Origin: Anaerolineaceae bacterium UBA5404
Lineage (GTDB): Bacteria > Chloroflexota > Anaerolineae > Anaerolineales > Anaerolineaceae
Length of the DNA stretch: 64,000 nucleotides
Assembly: GCA_002409625.1 (NCBI GenBank)
Contig: DHNY01000001.1
Coordinates: 39,604 to 103,603 of the forward strand
Direction: 5' to 3'
Of the stretch, positions 9,339 through 17,619 are shown in pieces. The notes under the pieces were generated by a model, which was not told where the DNA came from, did no database searches, and saw nothing but the letters and a program-made list of their open reading frames with translations. Positions within the stretch are counted from its first letter, which is position 1; each line of letters starts with the position of its first letter. Made by a program: the position numbers and the translations under genes.

Positions 9339-10478
9339 TTAGCGCATGCTTTCAAAGCGCTGTTTCATCGCTGCGGTGAGCGTTTCCATGCGGTTCAAAA
9401 GCACTTTTGCCTCAGCTTTATCGGTATCTCCCAGGATCGCATCGGCGACCGGGCCGATTTTGTCATCATGCGGCAGCTCATCCAGTCCCAACAAAACCCT
9501 GCGTAGGCTTCTCGCCGATTTTGTCACCGGGTCAGCTGGCATGCGAGGCTCGCGTTTTTGTCCGGTGCCTGCCGCGCGGTCTAAAAAGGCTTGCACATCC
9601 TGGTAGGTGCGCCCTTCGTGGGCGGCATAAAAGGCAACTGCATCTGACCATAAGCTACGTTCATGCGCCATAATTTCGCGCAATACCCTTTCTGGCATCT
9701 CTGAGCGGTCTGCAATCTCTAAATCAGCCTGTTCAAGCTCAAAAAACTTCATCAAGCGACCAAAATAGGTTCGCTCCATTTGCAAAGTGCGCCGGAGCAA
9801 TTCACGCGTTTCATCGCTTAGGCGCAGATCCGCAATTTGCCTGAAATAAGCCAACTCATCCTGCCCCACTTCTGGCGAGATGCCATTCTCTTCCAGCACC
9901 AATCGGGCAGCCGCACGGGCTTTTCCAACCGGCGTAAGCGCTTTATACGCCATGTTTTCGGCGATTTGCTTCTCAAGGGTTGGTTGATTATCGATGAGCG
10001 CCAAAACAAAAGGCTCGCCCTCAAAACCGTCTCTTACCGCTTTGATTGCCGTTGCCCAAAATCGGCGTTCGCCGGTAAGCATGTGAAAAATATCCCGTCC
10101 ATCATGGCTGATGACTTGCCCGGTGACCGGTTTGATCTGACCGGTATCATGAAGGGAGTCCCCTAAATCAATGAGTTCATCGAGTTCGCGCTTAATTAGC
10201 CGATCGTTTTCTGCTAATTTAAGCCACTTTTGCACGGTAATCTGCCAGGTGCTGCGTCGGTTATAAAATGGCTCACGAAGCTCAAAAGGCAACAAAAGAC
10301 GCGACTGGAAGCGGTCTGGCTGAATCATGCTCAATGGCACGCGGTAAACGCTTTGGCGATGGTTGACCATTTTTGGCGCATCTTCGTCAAAAGCTGAGGG
10401 TTCAGCCGCACTGGCATCGAATGCCTCAGAAGTCATACCAATCAAATTGCTGAAACTTTTCTTCTCATCTTTAGCCAT
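9339..10478 (-). CDS. parB: ParB-like partition protein
   Basis: DNA-binding partition protein, about 379 residues. The N-terminal ParB/Srx fold carries the CTPase motif as LTGERRFWATAIKA, followed by IAENMAYKALTPVGKARAAARLV, equivalent to the ENxxRxxLxPxExA motif. The central region (QMERTYFGRLMKFFELEQA) should contain the helix-turn-helix, and the C-terminus is a basic/helical region. Start 10478 is chosen because AAAGGAC sits 6 nt upstream; a GTG at 10499 precedes that site. The gene follows parA by 60 bp, with a perfect 16-bp palindrome in the gap. Sequence is divergent from chromosomal Spo0J-type ParB, consistent with a plasmid-type system. Confidence 0.85.
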   Translation of the reverse strand: MAKDEKKSFSNLIGMTSEAFDASAAEPSAFDEDAPKMVNHRQSVYRVPLSMIQPDRFQSRLLLPFELREPFYNRRSTWQITVQKWLKLAENDRLIKRELDELIDLGDSLHDTGQIKPVTGQVISHDGRDIFHMLTGERRFWATAIKAVRDGFEGEPFVLALIDNQPTLEKQIAENMAYKALTPVGKARAAARLVLEENGISPEVGQDELAYFRQIADLRLSDETRELLRRTLQMERTYFGRLMKFFELEQADLEIADRSEMPERVLREIMAHERSLWSDAVAFYAAHEGRTYQDVQAFLDRAAGTGQKREPRMPADPVTKSARSLRRVLLGLDELPHDDKIGPVADAILGDTDKAEAKVLLNRMETLTAAMKQRFESMR

Positions 10479-10508
10479 TGTTTTGTCCTTTTGTATCACA
10501 ATTCAAAC

Positions 10509-10524
10509 TGTGCCCATGGGCACA
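10509..10524. promoter_or_regulatory. Palindrome TGTGCCCATGGGCACA, copy 2 (parS-like candidate)
   Basis: Perfect 16-bp palindrome in the parA-parB gap, 30 bp before the parB start. It is identical to the copy at 12692-12707 and one base off the copy at 8390-8405. Size and symmetry equal those of classical parS sites, although the sequence differs. Confidence 0.6.
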
Positions 10525-10538
10525 CAACTGTCTGCAGC

Positions 10539-11369
10539 TTAGGCGTCCCCTAATTTTCCAACCACCGCATCGACCAGATTGGAAAAACAGCGGTAGGACT
10601 GCGAACTTTCTGGCGCCCATGAAAAAACGTCATAACCTGCCGTTGTTGCCGCGGAAATTTCTGCCAGGTCTTTGATGTAAGGCAGCAGCAAATGACCATA
10701 AAGCTTTTCTAAATCGCCAATCACGTCCTGTGCCTGACGGCGCACCATGCGGAAACGCGATGGAATGATGCCCAGCACTTGCAAATCTGGATTGGTGGTG
10801 GAACGCACGTTTTCGACCATGCGCAAAATGTCAGCCAAACCAATCAGGCTCAAGCCGTCCGGTTCAATAGGAATAAGCACATGGCTGCTTGCCACCAATG
10901 AGTTCATTGGCGACATACCCGCGGATGGCGGATTATCAATGATGATATGCGCGTAATCGTTGACGATGGGTTCCAGGAAGTAGGTCAATTGAAAGGCAGC
11001 TTCGTCGCGCATTTTGAGTTGGGCTTCCAAGCCTTCCATGGCGCTTTTATTGGTCTTAAAGATCTTGACTTTATCTTCGCGTTTGCGGGGAATAAGCGAG
11101 TCAATTATCAATGAATCGGTAGCCCCATAGCCATTTGCCAAGGCGTTGGGTAAATTGTTTTCAGCTGTGATCACGGGCACAAATGTCTGATCAAAACCGC
11201 CACCCATGGCTGTGATGGTTGCACTGAGTTGATCATCCATATCGATGAGCAAAACGGGTTTGCGGTCAGGCTTGCGTGACTCGCGGGTGGCAAGCCCAGC
11301 AGCCAAATTGATGCTGATGGTGGACTTCCCCACGCCGCCTTTTCGGTTGATCAAAGAGATGATTGCCAT
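10539..11369 (-). CDS. parA: ParA-like partition ATPase
   Basis: 276 residues, Walker-type ParA/Soj family. Deviant Walker A KGGVGKST at residues 10-17, LIDMDDQ (A' motif) near 45 and Walker B-like IIIDNPPSAG near 140. There is no N-terminal helix-turn-helix, so it is the short ParA form. It drives segregation of DNA bound by ParB. GAGGAAG lies 5 nt before the ATG. It is the first gene of parA-parB-(grpB), and is divergent from the ATPase/rep genes across a 190-bp promoter region. Confidence 0.9.
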   Translation of the reverse strand: MAIISLINRKGGVGKSTISINLAAGLATRESRKPDRKPVLLIDMDDQLSATITAMGGGFDQTFVPVITAENNLPNALANGYGATDSLIIDSLIPRKREDKVKIFKTNKSAMEGLEAQLKMRDEAAFQLTYFLEPIVNDYAHIIIDNPPSAGMSPMNSLVASSHVLIPIEPDGLSLIGLADILRMVENVRSTTNPDLQVLGIIPSRFRMVRRQAQDVIGDLEKLYGHLLLPYIKDLAEISAATTAGYDVFSWAPESSQSYRCFSNLVDAVVGKLGDA

Positions 11370-11408
11370 AGCGCTTCCTCAAATTCTGTTGATAATTGAT
11401 TGATTTTC

Positions 11409-11436
11409 ATTTTACCTTAGTTTTGGTAAAATACAA
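11409..11436 (-). promoter_or_regulatory. parAB promoter overlapped by an inverted repeat
   Basis: On the minus strand, TTGTAT (11436-11431), a 16-bp spacer and TAAAAT (11414-11409) form a plausible sigma-70 promoter. An inverted repeat ATTTTACC / GGTAAAAT (11409-11416 and 11425-11432) covers the -10 and the spacer. Autorepression by ParA or ParB through such an operator would be usual for partition operons. Confidence 0.5.
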
Positions 11437-11562
11437 GTCAAAGACTACTTATGAATCATTTATTTGTCTCACTTGTCTAAACTGATGACTTTTATTTAAG
11501 TACTTGACTTAACTCTTTCGCAATGCTAAGCTATTATCAAGATTTTAGCAGAAGGTGATTCT

Positions 11563-12369
11563 ATGATAACTAGCAAAGACCTCTTGGATGTCAAACTGCT
11601 CGAGCACCCTTTTATTCGCTATGCAGACACGCGCTTTTTTTACCCCGGCTTAAGTGAGCAACGCAAAGTTCTTGAAGTCGCTTATGACTTTATAGCAGAC
11701 CAAAAAGACCCCTCCAAAAACCTGGGCGTGATTGCCGGGCCCAGTGGCGGCGGTAAGAGCATCCTGGCGATGAAGCTTGCCCAAACCCAGTTCCGCTTTG
11801 AAGGTCAAGGTGAACTGTTGGGCTTATACATGAACACAAACGCGCTCACTGAGCCACGCCACTTTTTGATGGCGATTGTGGACTTGCTTGGTTTGCGGGG
11901 TTCACGCTCAAACGCGGATCGGATCGATAGCATCCTGGACTATCTCAAAAACGCTTCTGAACAGCTTTTGCTTGTACTGGATGGTCCCCCTGTTGACCTG
12001 GAATACATGGACCAACTTTTGAGCTGGTCGATTGAAAACAACAAGAAAATCAAGACCCTCATCTTCTTGCAGGATCTCAACAAAACGACCAGTAATATTG
12101 GCAGTCTCAACCAATATCTTGGACTGTATTTTCCGTTTAGAAACGCCAGTTACACTGAAATCGCGGCGATGTTATTCGCCCGTATGCAAGCCGCCGGACA
12201 CCCAAATCCGCTAGACTTATTGCCTGAGACCAAACTTTATGAGATTGCAGAAAGCTCACGAAATTCGCTTTCTGAAGCTTTGCGCCTGGCATCAATTGCG
12301 CTTGAAGATGCCATTTCAGCCCAAAAAGGGTCGCCAATGTTAAAGAAACTTCCACTTTTTGGCAAATAG
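11563..12369 (+). CDS. AAA-type ATPase (ExeA/TniB/Cdc6-like)
   Basis: 268 residues. Walker A GPSGGGKS at 59-66 and a hydrophobic Walker B strand LLLVLDGPP at 135-143, which lacks the usual acidic residue after Asp. The C-terminal helices (LYEIAESSRNSLSEALRLAS) resemble the lid or winged-helix approach of ExeA/TniB/ORC-like ATPases. AGAAGGTGATTCT precedes the ATG. It lies 95 bp upstream of the candidate initiator and in the same direction, so a helicase-loader or initiator-partner role is a reasonable inference. A transposition-type target selector is the alternative, but no transposase is nearby. Confidence 0.6.
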   Translation: MITSKDLLDVKLLEHPFIRYADTRFFYPGLSEQRKVLEVAYDFIADQKDPSKNLGVIAGPSGGGKSILAMKLAQTQFRFEGQGELLGLYMNTNALTEPRHFLMAIVDLLGLRGSRSNADRIDSILDYLKNASEQLLLVLDGPPVDLEYMDQLLSWSIENNKKIKTLIFLQDLNKTTSNIGSLNQYLGLYFPFRNASYTEIAAMLFARMQAAGHPNPLDLLPETKLYEIAESSRNSLSEALRLASIALEDAISAQKGSPMLKKLPLFGK

Positions 12370-12371
12370 GG

Positions 12372-12423
12372 GTGTCAATTTCCACTTTTGACACTAGCAT
12401 TAACAGAACATATTTTCTATAAT
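12372..12423 (+). promoter_or_regulatory. rep promoter with operator-like inverted repeat
   Basis: GTGTCAA (12372-12378) and TTGACAC (12388-12394) form an inverted repeat. Its TGTCAATTT half is the same as the first nine bases of the fifth iteron (14067-14075). A perfect -10 TATAAT follows at 12418-12423; the -35 region is weak. In iteron replicons the initiator represses itself by binding an inverted partial iteron at its own promoter, and the arrangement here fits that. Confidence 0.5.
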
Positions 12424-12464
12424 AAAGGCAAACATAAAGGAGCCAGGCAAGAATAGAGAATAAG

Positions 12465-14648
12465 ATGGACAAAGAATTGAAAGAATGGGAAGCGCTGCGT
12501 GAAACGCTGGTAACGGTGGCGGATGAAAAGTTGCCGGTTTTGCTCGATTCCTGCGAAGTCCAGTTTGATGGTCAGTATCAGATTAATGCCCCACATGATG
12601 CGTATGCGCGATTGTGTCAGTATTACCCCCTGCTTGAAACGCTCGTGCATGAAAAGCTCGGCAAACATGTGCGCCTCAACCTCAAACAAAGTGTGCCCAT
12701 GGGCACAGATGATTTAGCTATTTATGGTGATTTTGCACTTAACTTCGAACTAGGCTCAAATAATGTTACCGAAGCTATTTTACGTCCGGAATCAATTGCC
12801 GCGGTGCCTTCGTATCTGTTGCGGTTTGTGCCTTATGTTGGTGCTAACGCGGTGCTCATTGCAACAGCTTTACGACAGGCTTTTTACCGCGCCTCGCGTG
12901 AATCCGGCGCAGACCAGCTTTATCCCAAACAAGGCGATAGCGTCAAGATTGATGTGCGCGCTTTGCTCAAGTCTTTGGGTGGCTCGCTTAGCCGTGCCAG
13001 CTTTTTCCGCGTCTTTAAAAATGGCGATATGGACTGGTTCGTGCGCCGCGGTGAAGCGCAACACATCGTGAAAGATGGACAGGTTAAACGCGACGCAACC
13101 ACCTATCACTATCGTGGCATGCTTTTAACACCGGGCGACGCCTGTGACCTTTACGCCTGGCTGGTAAGCAACAAGCTAAGCCAAAACCCCATTGCCGTGC
13201 TCAGTCAGGTACTGGACACGCAACGGGATGATATCCTGGCGTTTCCTTTTCGTGTTCCTCAAACAGACAAGGATCTCGCCTTTAACCAAGCCGCCACGGT
13301 GCACGAAGTCATCGAAAAAGCCTTGGGAAATCAAACGCTTGACCCCACACTGGCAGGCTTGGCTGACCGTATCGCCAACCATCTCATTCGCCCTGAAAGC
13401 TTTTTGGCAGTGCCTTGGTATTGGTTCCACAAAGTTTTGCCGGTGATTGGCACAGATTTAGGCATGCTTTACCTGATGTGCAAAAATTGCTGCTATGTTG
13501 ACTGGGCACATGGCAAAGATCGTAACAGTTTTTGGGTGCCGGGCGGCTTGAGCAGCCTTCAAGGCTGGATCCGCAGCGAAAGCCTGCCTAAGCAAATTCC
13601 CCATGCCGAACCAAGCTCACGCGGGCGACCGCGTCAGGCAAATATCAACCAAGACTCCGCCTATACCCGCAGTTGGCGCGATGCCAAACGCCAACTCGCC
13701 AGTGAGTACCTGTGCCGCATAGAAACCCGCCAGTCTGAAACCGGAACCGATTGGAAACTTCAGGTCAACGACGTTCAGCTCACTGCGGCAGATGAAAGCC
13801 TTAAGCAAGCCATCTACGGCTTTATTTACGCGCCACCAGCCATGATGGCGGACTTGCCTATGCAAGAGCTCATGCAAAAACAAGCCGTCCAGCACGCCCT
13901 TTTAGCCAATGTCAAAGCCAATCCGGGGCAATTATGTCATTTTGAGACTCTCGTAAAGATGGGAATTTGTAAATATGAGACTTTCGAAAGCAGCTTAATT
14001 CGTCATTTTGATACTCTCGTGGATGGTCTAAATTATTATTTTGAGACTCTCATCCAGGCGGGAATATGTCAATTTGAGACGATATTAAATATACTTTTTA
14101 AACTAAAATACAGCTCTTTTTACAAGCAAAACACCCAAAACCAACCACATACCTCACTCGAAGACGAAACTTTTGATGATTCAAGCTTTTCTTACGGCAA
14201 GATTTTGTCATCGGTGGTGGATGAGGATTTGAATGTGCCAACATGGGATTATCGCAGTTTATTTTCTGTTTTAGATCGCAGATATCAAGCTCAAATTCTG
14301 GGACTGGAACTCGAAAAAGAAGCCGTGGCGTGGGCAATTCAAGGTTGTTTTACCCTCAGCATCAACCAGCCCTGGAGTTTAGCCATAAAACGGGTAACCG
14401 ATTTGCGCAAAGGTCCTGGCGGACCTGCCGAGCGCATGGCGAATCTCCCCATGGCAAAGTTTGTTGAACTTTTGGAAAGCACCTACCATCGCATGGAAGC
14501 CGGTTATTTTAATCCCCTGCAACTTCAAATGTCCGACGGGCAAGACTTGCTGGACCTGATCAACATGTTGGATAATCTTGAAGATCAAAAGCGAGCCCTG
14601 CGCCGTATGCGGGACACATTTCGCCTAATTCCTTTTGAAACAGCTTAG
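12465..14648 (+). CDS. Candidate replication initiator protein with internal iterons
   Basis: 727 residues; I do not recognise a named family. It is soluble, rich in aromatic and basic residues, with a repeated motif around RPESIAAVPSYLLRFVPYVG (residues ~107-126) and IRPESFLAVPWYWFHKVLPVIG (~300-320), suggesting a duplicated domain. RGRPRQ near 390 is an AT-hook-like patch. Residues 491-545 are five 11-residue repeats of the type CHFETLVKMGI, encoded by five 33-bp DNA repeats. Neighbours are an AAA ATPase upstream, divergent parAB and an operator-like inverted repeat at its promoter. Together these suggest a Rep-type initiator, but this is inference from context. The ribosome binding site is weak, so the start is uncertain. 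Its stop overlaps the stop of the convergent membrane-protein gene. Confidence 0.55.
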   Translation: MDKELKEWEALRETLVTVADEKLPVLLDSCEVQFDGQYQINAPHDAYARLCQYYPLLETLVHEKLGKHVRLNLKQSVPMGTDDLAIYGDFALNFELGSNNVTEAILRPESIAAVPSYLLRFVPYVGANAVLIATALRQAFYRASRESGADQLYPKQGDSVKIDVRALLKSLGGSLSRASFFRVFKNGDMDWFVRRGEAQHIVKDGQVKRDATTYHYRGMLLTPGDACDLYAWLVSNKLSQNPIAVLSQVLDTQRDDILAFPFRVPQTDKDLAFNQAATVHEVIEKALGNQTLDPTLAGLADRIANHLIRPESFLAVPWYWFHKVLPVIGTDLGMLYLMCKNCCYVDWAHGKDRNSFWVPGGLSSLQGWIRSESLPKQIPHAEPSSRGRPRQANINQDSAYTRSWRDAKRQLASEYLCRIETRQSETGTDWKLQVNDVQLTAADESLKQAIYGFIYAPPAMMADLPMQELMQKQAVQHALLANVKANPGQLCHFETLVKMGICKYETFESSLIRHFDTLVDGLNYYFETLIQAGICQFETILNILFKLKYSSFYKQNTQNQPHTSLEDETFDDSSFSYGKILSSVVDEDLNVPTWDYRSLFSVLDRRYQAQILGLELEKEAVAWAIQGCFTLSINQPWSLAIKRVTDLRKGPGGPAERMANLPMAKFVELLESTYHRMEAGYFNPLQLQMSDGQDLLDLINMLDNLEDQKRALRRMRDTFRLIPFETA
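12692..12707. promoter_or_regulatory. Palindrome TGTGCCCATGGGCACA, copy 3 (parS-like candidate)
   Basis: Perfect 16-bp palindrome inside the initiator gene near its 5' end, identical to the copy between parA and parB 2.18 kb away. Location inside a CDS does not argue against a parS role, since chromosomal parS sites often lie in genes. Confidence 0.55.
13935..14086 (+). repeat. Five 33-bp-spaced iterons inside the rep gene
   Basis: Direct repeats of TGTCATTTTGAGACTCTCGT start at 13935, 13968, 14001, 14034 and 14067, exactly 33 bp apart. The core TTTTGAGACTCTC is kept in copies 1 and 4, with one or a few changes in 2, 3 and 5. A 33-bp period is 11 codons and about three helical turns, so all copies face one side of the DNA and also keep the reading frame, giving 11-residue protein repeats. 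A further non-coding copy is at 6272. Confidence 0.85.
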
Positions 14649-14965
14649 ATATTTTCGGATTGTGAGAAGTTTGGCACTTCGCGATATGCGGGAGCTTGAA
14701 GGTTCTTTTTTAGAAAGTTGATTCCCAGAATAAGCAGGATAACTAAAACTACCACAATGGCAAGCAAAGACAACAAAATGCCAATGTGCCTATTTTGGCT
14801 AGGCGCTGGTCTGCGTGGCTGGTTTTCCTCATCAGTAATAGATGCCTGGCCTTCTGAGGTTTCAGCTGCATCAATTTGAGGGGACTCTAAAAAGCCTTTA
14901 GGGTCTTGCTCTTGTTTTGCGCCTGTTTCTGCTACGTCGCTTGTGTCTGCGTTGAGTTTGTTCAT
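14645..14965 (-). CDS. Small single-pass membrane protein
   Basis: About 106 residues. An acidic, polar N-terminal half (residues 1-60) is followed by one strong membrane helix, HIGILLSLLAIVVVLVILLI, and a short basic then polar C-terminus. No family recognised. AAAGG lies 9 nt before the chosen ATG (14965), so the ATG three codons earlier is less likely. It converges on the initiator gene, sharing its stop region (TTAG serves both strands), which suggests the two belong to one compact module. Confidence 0.65.
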   Translation of the reverse strand: MNKLNADTSDVAETGAKQEQDPKGFLESPQIDAAETSEGQASITDEENQPRRPAPSQNRHIGILLSLLAIVVVLVILLILGINFLKKNLQAPAYREVPNFSQSENI

Positions 14966-15226
14966 CGTTATCATCCTTTATCCGAGGCCTTAATTGTAAT
15001 ACTAAAGGCTTGGCAAGGCAGAGAATGTGTACGAGGCTCTTGAAACGGCGCGAAAAGAGGCAAGGAAGGGGTGAACAGGGCAGGGCGGGCAGTTAATGCG
15101 CGTAGCTATAATAATTGCGCTATCAAATGCTTAGGGTAAGAGTTTGTAATGCATACAAACTATTTGAACTCTTCCGTATAGAGGGCATGCGCATAGTTTC
15201 TACAAAGCTGATACAATTAAGACATC
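14966..15226. promoter_or_regulatory. Intergenic region with motif copies and an inverted repeat before rtcB
   Basis: Contains TTAATGCGCGTAGC (15093-15106) and ATGCGCATAG (15187-15196), both reverse-complement partial copies of the array motif. Between them is a perfect inverted repeat AGTTTGTA-ATGCA-TACAAACT (15141-15161), an operator candidate for rtcB. This may mark the right-hand edge of the replicon-like block. Confidence 0.45.
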
Positions 15227-16336
15227 ATGGATAAGTTTGAAGTTAAAGGCACACACAATACGGCTGTCGTTTTTGCACGCGATCGTGAGGAAAAAGCGAT
15301 CGAGCAAATTCGCACTTTAGTCTCGCAACCCTTTGTGGCTGGTAAAAAAGTGCGCATTATGCCCGATTATCACTTTGGCGCCGGCTGTACAATTGGTTTT
15401 ACCGCCGACCTGGGCGATAAAGTTGTGCCCAATCTGGTGGGCGTGGACATTGGCTGTGGCATCTTGGTCACTGAATTGGGTTATGACCAGCCCGATCTTT
15501 ACGCCTTGGACCGCTACATCCACACCAACATCCCCAGTGGTTTTGGCAGTTATAAAACACCGGTCAAAGAATTTGACGAGGTTTATCATCTTCATTCCGC
15601 ACGCCATGTTCCCACCCAAAAAGCACAGACCCAAATCGGCACACTGGGTGGAGGTAACCACTTTATTGAGATTGCTGTTGACAATCGGGGCATGCATTAC
15701 CTCTGTATTCACTCCGGTAGTCGCCACATTGGCTTGCAGGTGGCGCTGTACTGGCAAAAGGTGGCGCGTGAGTATTGCGAAAAGAATCGCATCGATGTGC
15801 CCCGGGACCTGGCTTATTTGGAAGGTCAAAAACGGAAAGAATACTTGCATGACATGGACATTTGCCAACGTTATGCTTCGCTCAACCGCAAGGTTATGAC
15901 CGAGCGCATTCTTGGACACCTCAATTTGCCACCCCGTGGGCAGTTTGAAACCGTGCATAACAATGTCAACCTCAAAGACAACATCATTCGCAAAGGTGCG
16001 GTATCGGCGCGCAAAGGCGAGCGTATTATCATCCCTATCAACATGCGCGACGGCTCGATTATCGCAGTTGGCAAGGGCAATCCGGATTGGAACTTCTCCG
16101 CGCCACATGGGGCCGGGCGTGTTTTAGGGCGTAATCAAGCGCGAAAAACGCTCAATTTGCAGGATTTTAAGCGTACCATGCGAGATGTCTTTACCACAAC
16201 AGTCAATCGCGATACCCTGGATGAAGCGCCAGATGCCTATAAGCGCATGGATGACATCATCGAGCAAATTGGCGATACGGTTGACATTGAACGCGTCATT
16301 CGCCCTATTTACAATTTCAAAGCCGGCAAAGAGTAA
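15227..16336 (+). CDS. rtcB: RtcB family RNA ligase
   Basis: 369 residues, the short form of the RtcB family. It joins RNA 2',3'-cyclic or 3'-phosphate ends to 5'-OH ends with GTP and Mn2+. Motifs seen: MPDYHFGAGCTIGFTA, GVDIGCGILVTEL (metal-binding Asp and Cys), GTLGGGNHFIEI, HSGSRHIG and a C-terminal APHGAGR (usual SHGAGR, guanylylated His). The ATG at 15227 begins the conserved N-terminus. It stands alone; no RtcA or archease gene is adjacent. An inverted repeat 66 bp upstream may be its operator. Confidence 0.9.
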   Translation: MDKFEVKGTHNTAVVFARDREEKAIEQIRTLVSQPFVAGKKVRIMPDYHFGAGCTIGFTADLGDKVVPNLVGVDIGCGILVTELGYDQPDLYALDRYIHTNIPSGFGSYKTPVKEFDEVYHLHSARHVPTQKAQTQIGTLGGGNHFIEIAVDNRGMHYLCIHSGSRHIGLQVALYWQKVAREYCEKNRIDVPRDLAYLEGQKRKEYLHDMDICQRYASLNRKVMTERILGHLNLPPRGQFETVHNNVNLKDNIIRKGAVSARKGERIIIPINMRDGSIIAVGKGNPDWNFSAPHGAGRVLGRNQARKTLNLQDFKRTMRDVFTTTVNRDTLDEAPDAYKRMDDIIEQIGDTVDIERVIRPIYNFKAGKE

Positions 16337-16453
16337 AGTGGCGCTATCCGCTTTTAGATAGTCCCAATCATCCCTTCACAAACCAAAAAACCCCAGGCTA
16401 GTAGACCATTGAGGGTATAATTGGAATCCTTAGAAATCAATCAGGAGGATTTC

Positions 16454-17524
16454 ATGCATTATGCACTCATTATGGCTGGTGGAGCGGGCACCCGCCTTTG
16501 GCCAGTCAGCCGCGAACACATGCCCAAACCTGCTCTAAGACTTTACAGTGACGACAGCATGTTCCAAATTGCGGTAAAACGTTTGGACCCTCTTTTTACA
16601 CCAGAAAACATTTTTATCGTTGCTGGAAAAGATCACAGCCACGTTCTCGCTGAGCAAGTGCCCAGCATTCCTGCAGGCAATTTTATTGATGAGCCTATGG
16701 GACGTGGCACGGCACCCGCCATTGGATTGGCAGCGGTGCATTTGGCTGCCATAGACCCGGATGCCGTCATGGCTGTACTTACGGCTGATCATCACATTGG
16801 CAATGAAGCCATTTTCCGTGAAGTGATTGCTCAGGCAATTGAAGCCGCCCAGTCTGGCTATTTGGTAACCCTCGGCATTAAGCCCACCTGGCCTTCGCCA
16901 GAATATGGCTATATTGAACAAGGCGAAAGACTAAGCGAATTTGACGGTTTTAGAGCTTACAAAGCTGAACAATTTGTTGAAAAACCATCCAGTGCCAAAG
17001 CCCAAAAAATGCTCGATCTGGGTAATTACAGCTGGAATAGCGGTATGTTTGTGTGGAAAGTTTCTACGATATTGGAAGAAATCCGCATGCAAATGCCTGA
17101 ACTTCACGGGAGCTTAATGCGCATAGCCAAAGCTTTACAGGAAGGCACTTATGAAGAAGTGCTGGCGCAGGAATGGCCAGAAATTGAAAAGCAAACCATC
17201 GATTACGGTGTCATGGAAAATGCCAGCCGAGTGGCAGTTATTCCGGTGGACATGGATTGGCTGGATGTGGGTAACTGGGCGAGTTTGAAGACCCTTTTGC
17301 CGGCAGACAAGCTGGGCAACAGTGTGCGTGGCGATGTGATATTGGAAGACTCAAGCTGCAACCTGGTGATGGGTGGCAAGCGCTTGATTGCAGGTATTGG
17401 GCTGGAGGATTTGATTATCGTTGACACCCCGGACACGCTTTTGGTTTGCCATAAAGACCAGGTCGGCAAGGTGCGCGATATGGTCGCCCGTCTCAAACAA
17501 GAAGGCCGGGAAGACCTGGCATAA
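16454..17524 (+). CDS. manC: Mannose-1-phosphate guanylyltransferase
   Basis: Makes GDP-mannose from mannose-1-phosphate and GTP for glycan synthesis. About 356 residues, so only the nucleotidyltransferase domain without the C-terminal isomerase cupin. The N-terminal signature MAGGAGTRLWPVSRE and MPKPAL give the nucleotide loop; AVLTADHHIGNE is the metal-binding region; EYGYIEQG, FVEKPS and YSWNSGMFVWK are typical of the family. The start is fixed by AGGAGG 5 nt upstream of the ATG at 16454. Codons for SLMRIA contain TTAATGCGCATAGCC (17114-17128), a reverse copy of the array motif. Confidence 0.9.
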   Translation: MHYALIMAGGAGTRLWPVSREHMPKPALRLYSDDSMFQIAVKRLDPLFTPENIFIVAGKDHSHVLAEQVPSIPAGNFIDEPMGRGTAPAIGLAAVHLAAIDPDAVMAVLTADHHIGNEAIFREVIAQAIEAAQSGYLVTLGIKPTWPSPEYGYIEQGERLSEFDGFRAYKAEQFVEKPSSAKAQKMLDLGNYSWNSGMFVWKVSTILEEIRMQMPELHGSLMRIAKALQEGTYEEVLAQEWPEIEKQTIDYGVMENASRVAVIPVDMDWLDVGNWASLKTLLPADKLGNSVRGDVILEDSSCNLVMGGKRLIAGIGLEDLIIVDTPDTLLVCHKDQVGKVRDMVARLKQEGREDLA

Positions 17525-17544
17525 ATAGATGACTTCTAAAAGTT

Positions 17545-17573
17545 AAAGCCACTCTGTTTTGAGTGGCTTTTTT
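17545..17573. terminator. Intrinsic terminator after manC
   Basis: Stem AAAGCCACTC / GAGTGGCTTT (17545-17554 and 17561-17570) with a 6-nt loop, followed by T residues. A run of A on the other side lets it also end transcripts of the convergent acyltransferase gene. Confidence 0.85.
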
Positions 17574-17619
17574 GCATAAAAAGGGAATACTGATTAATTG
17601 ATTCGCGTTTCGATAGCAA

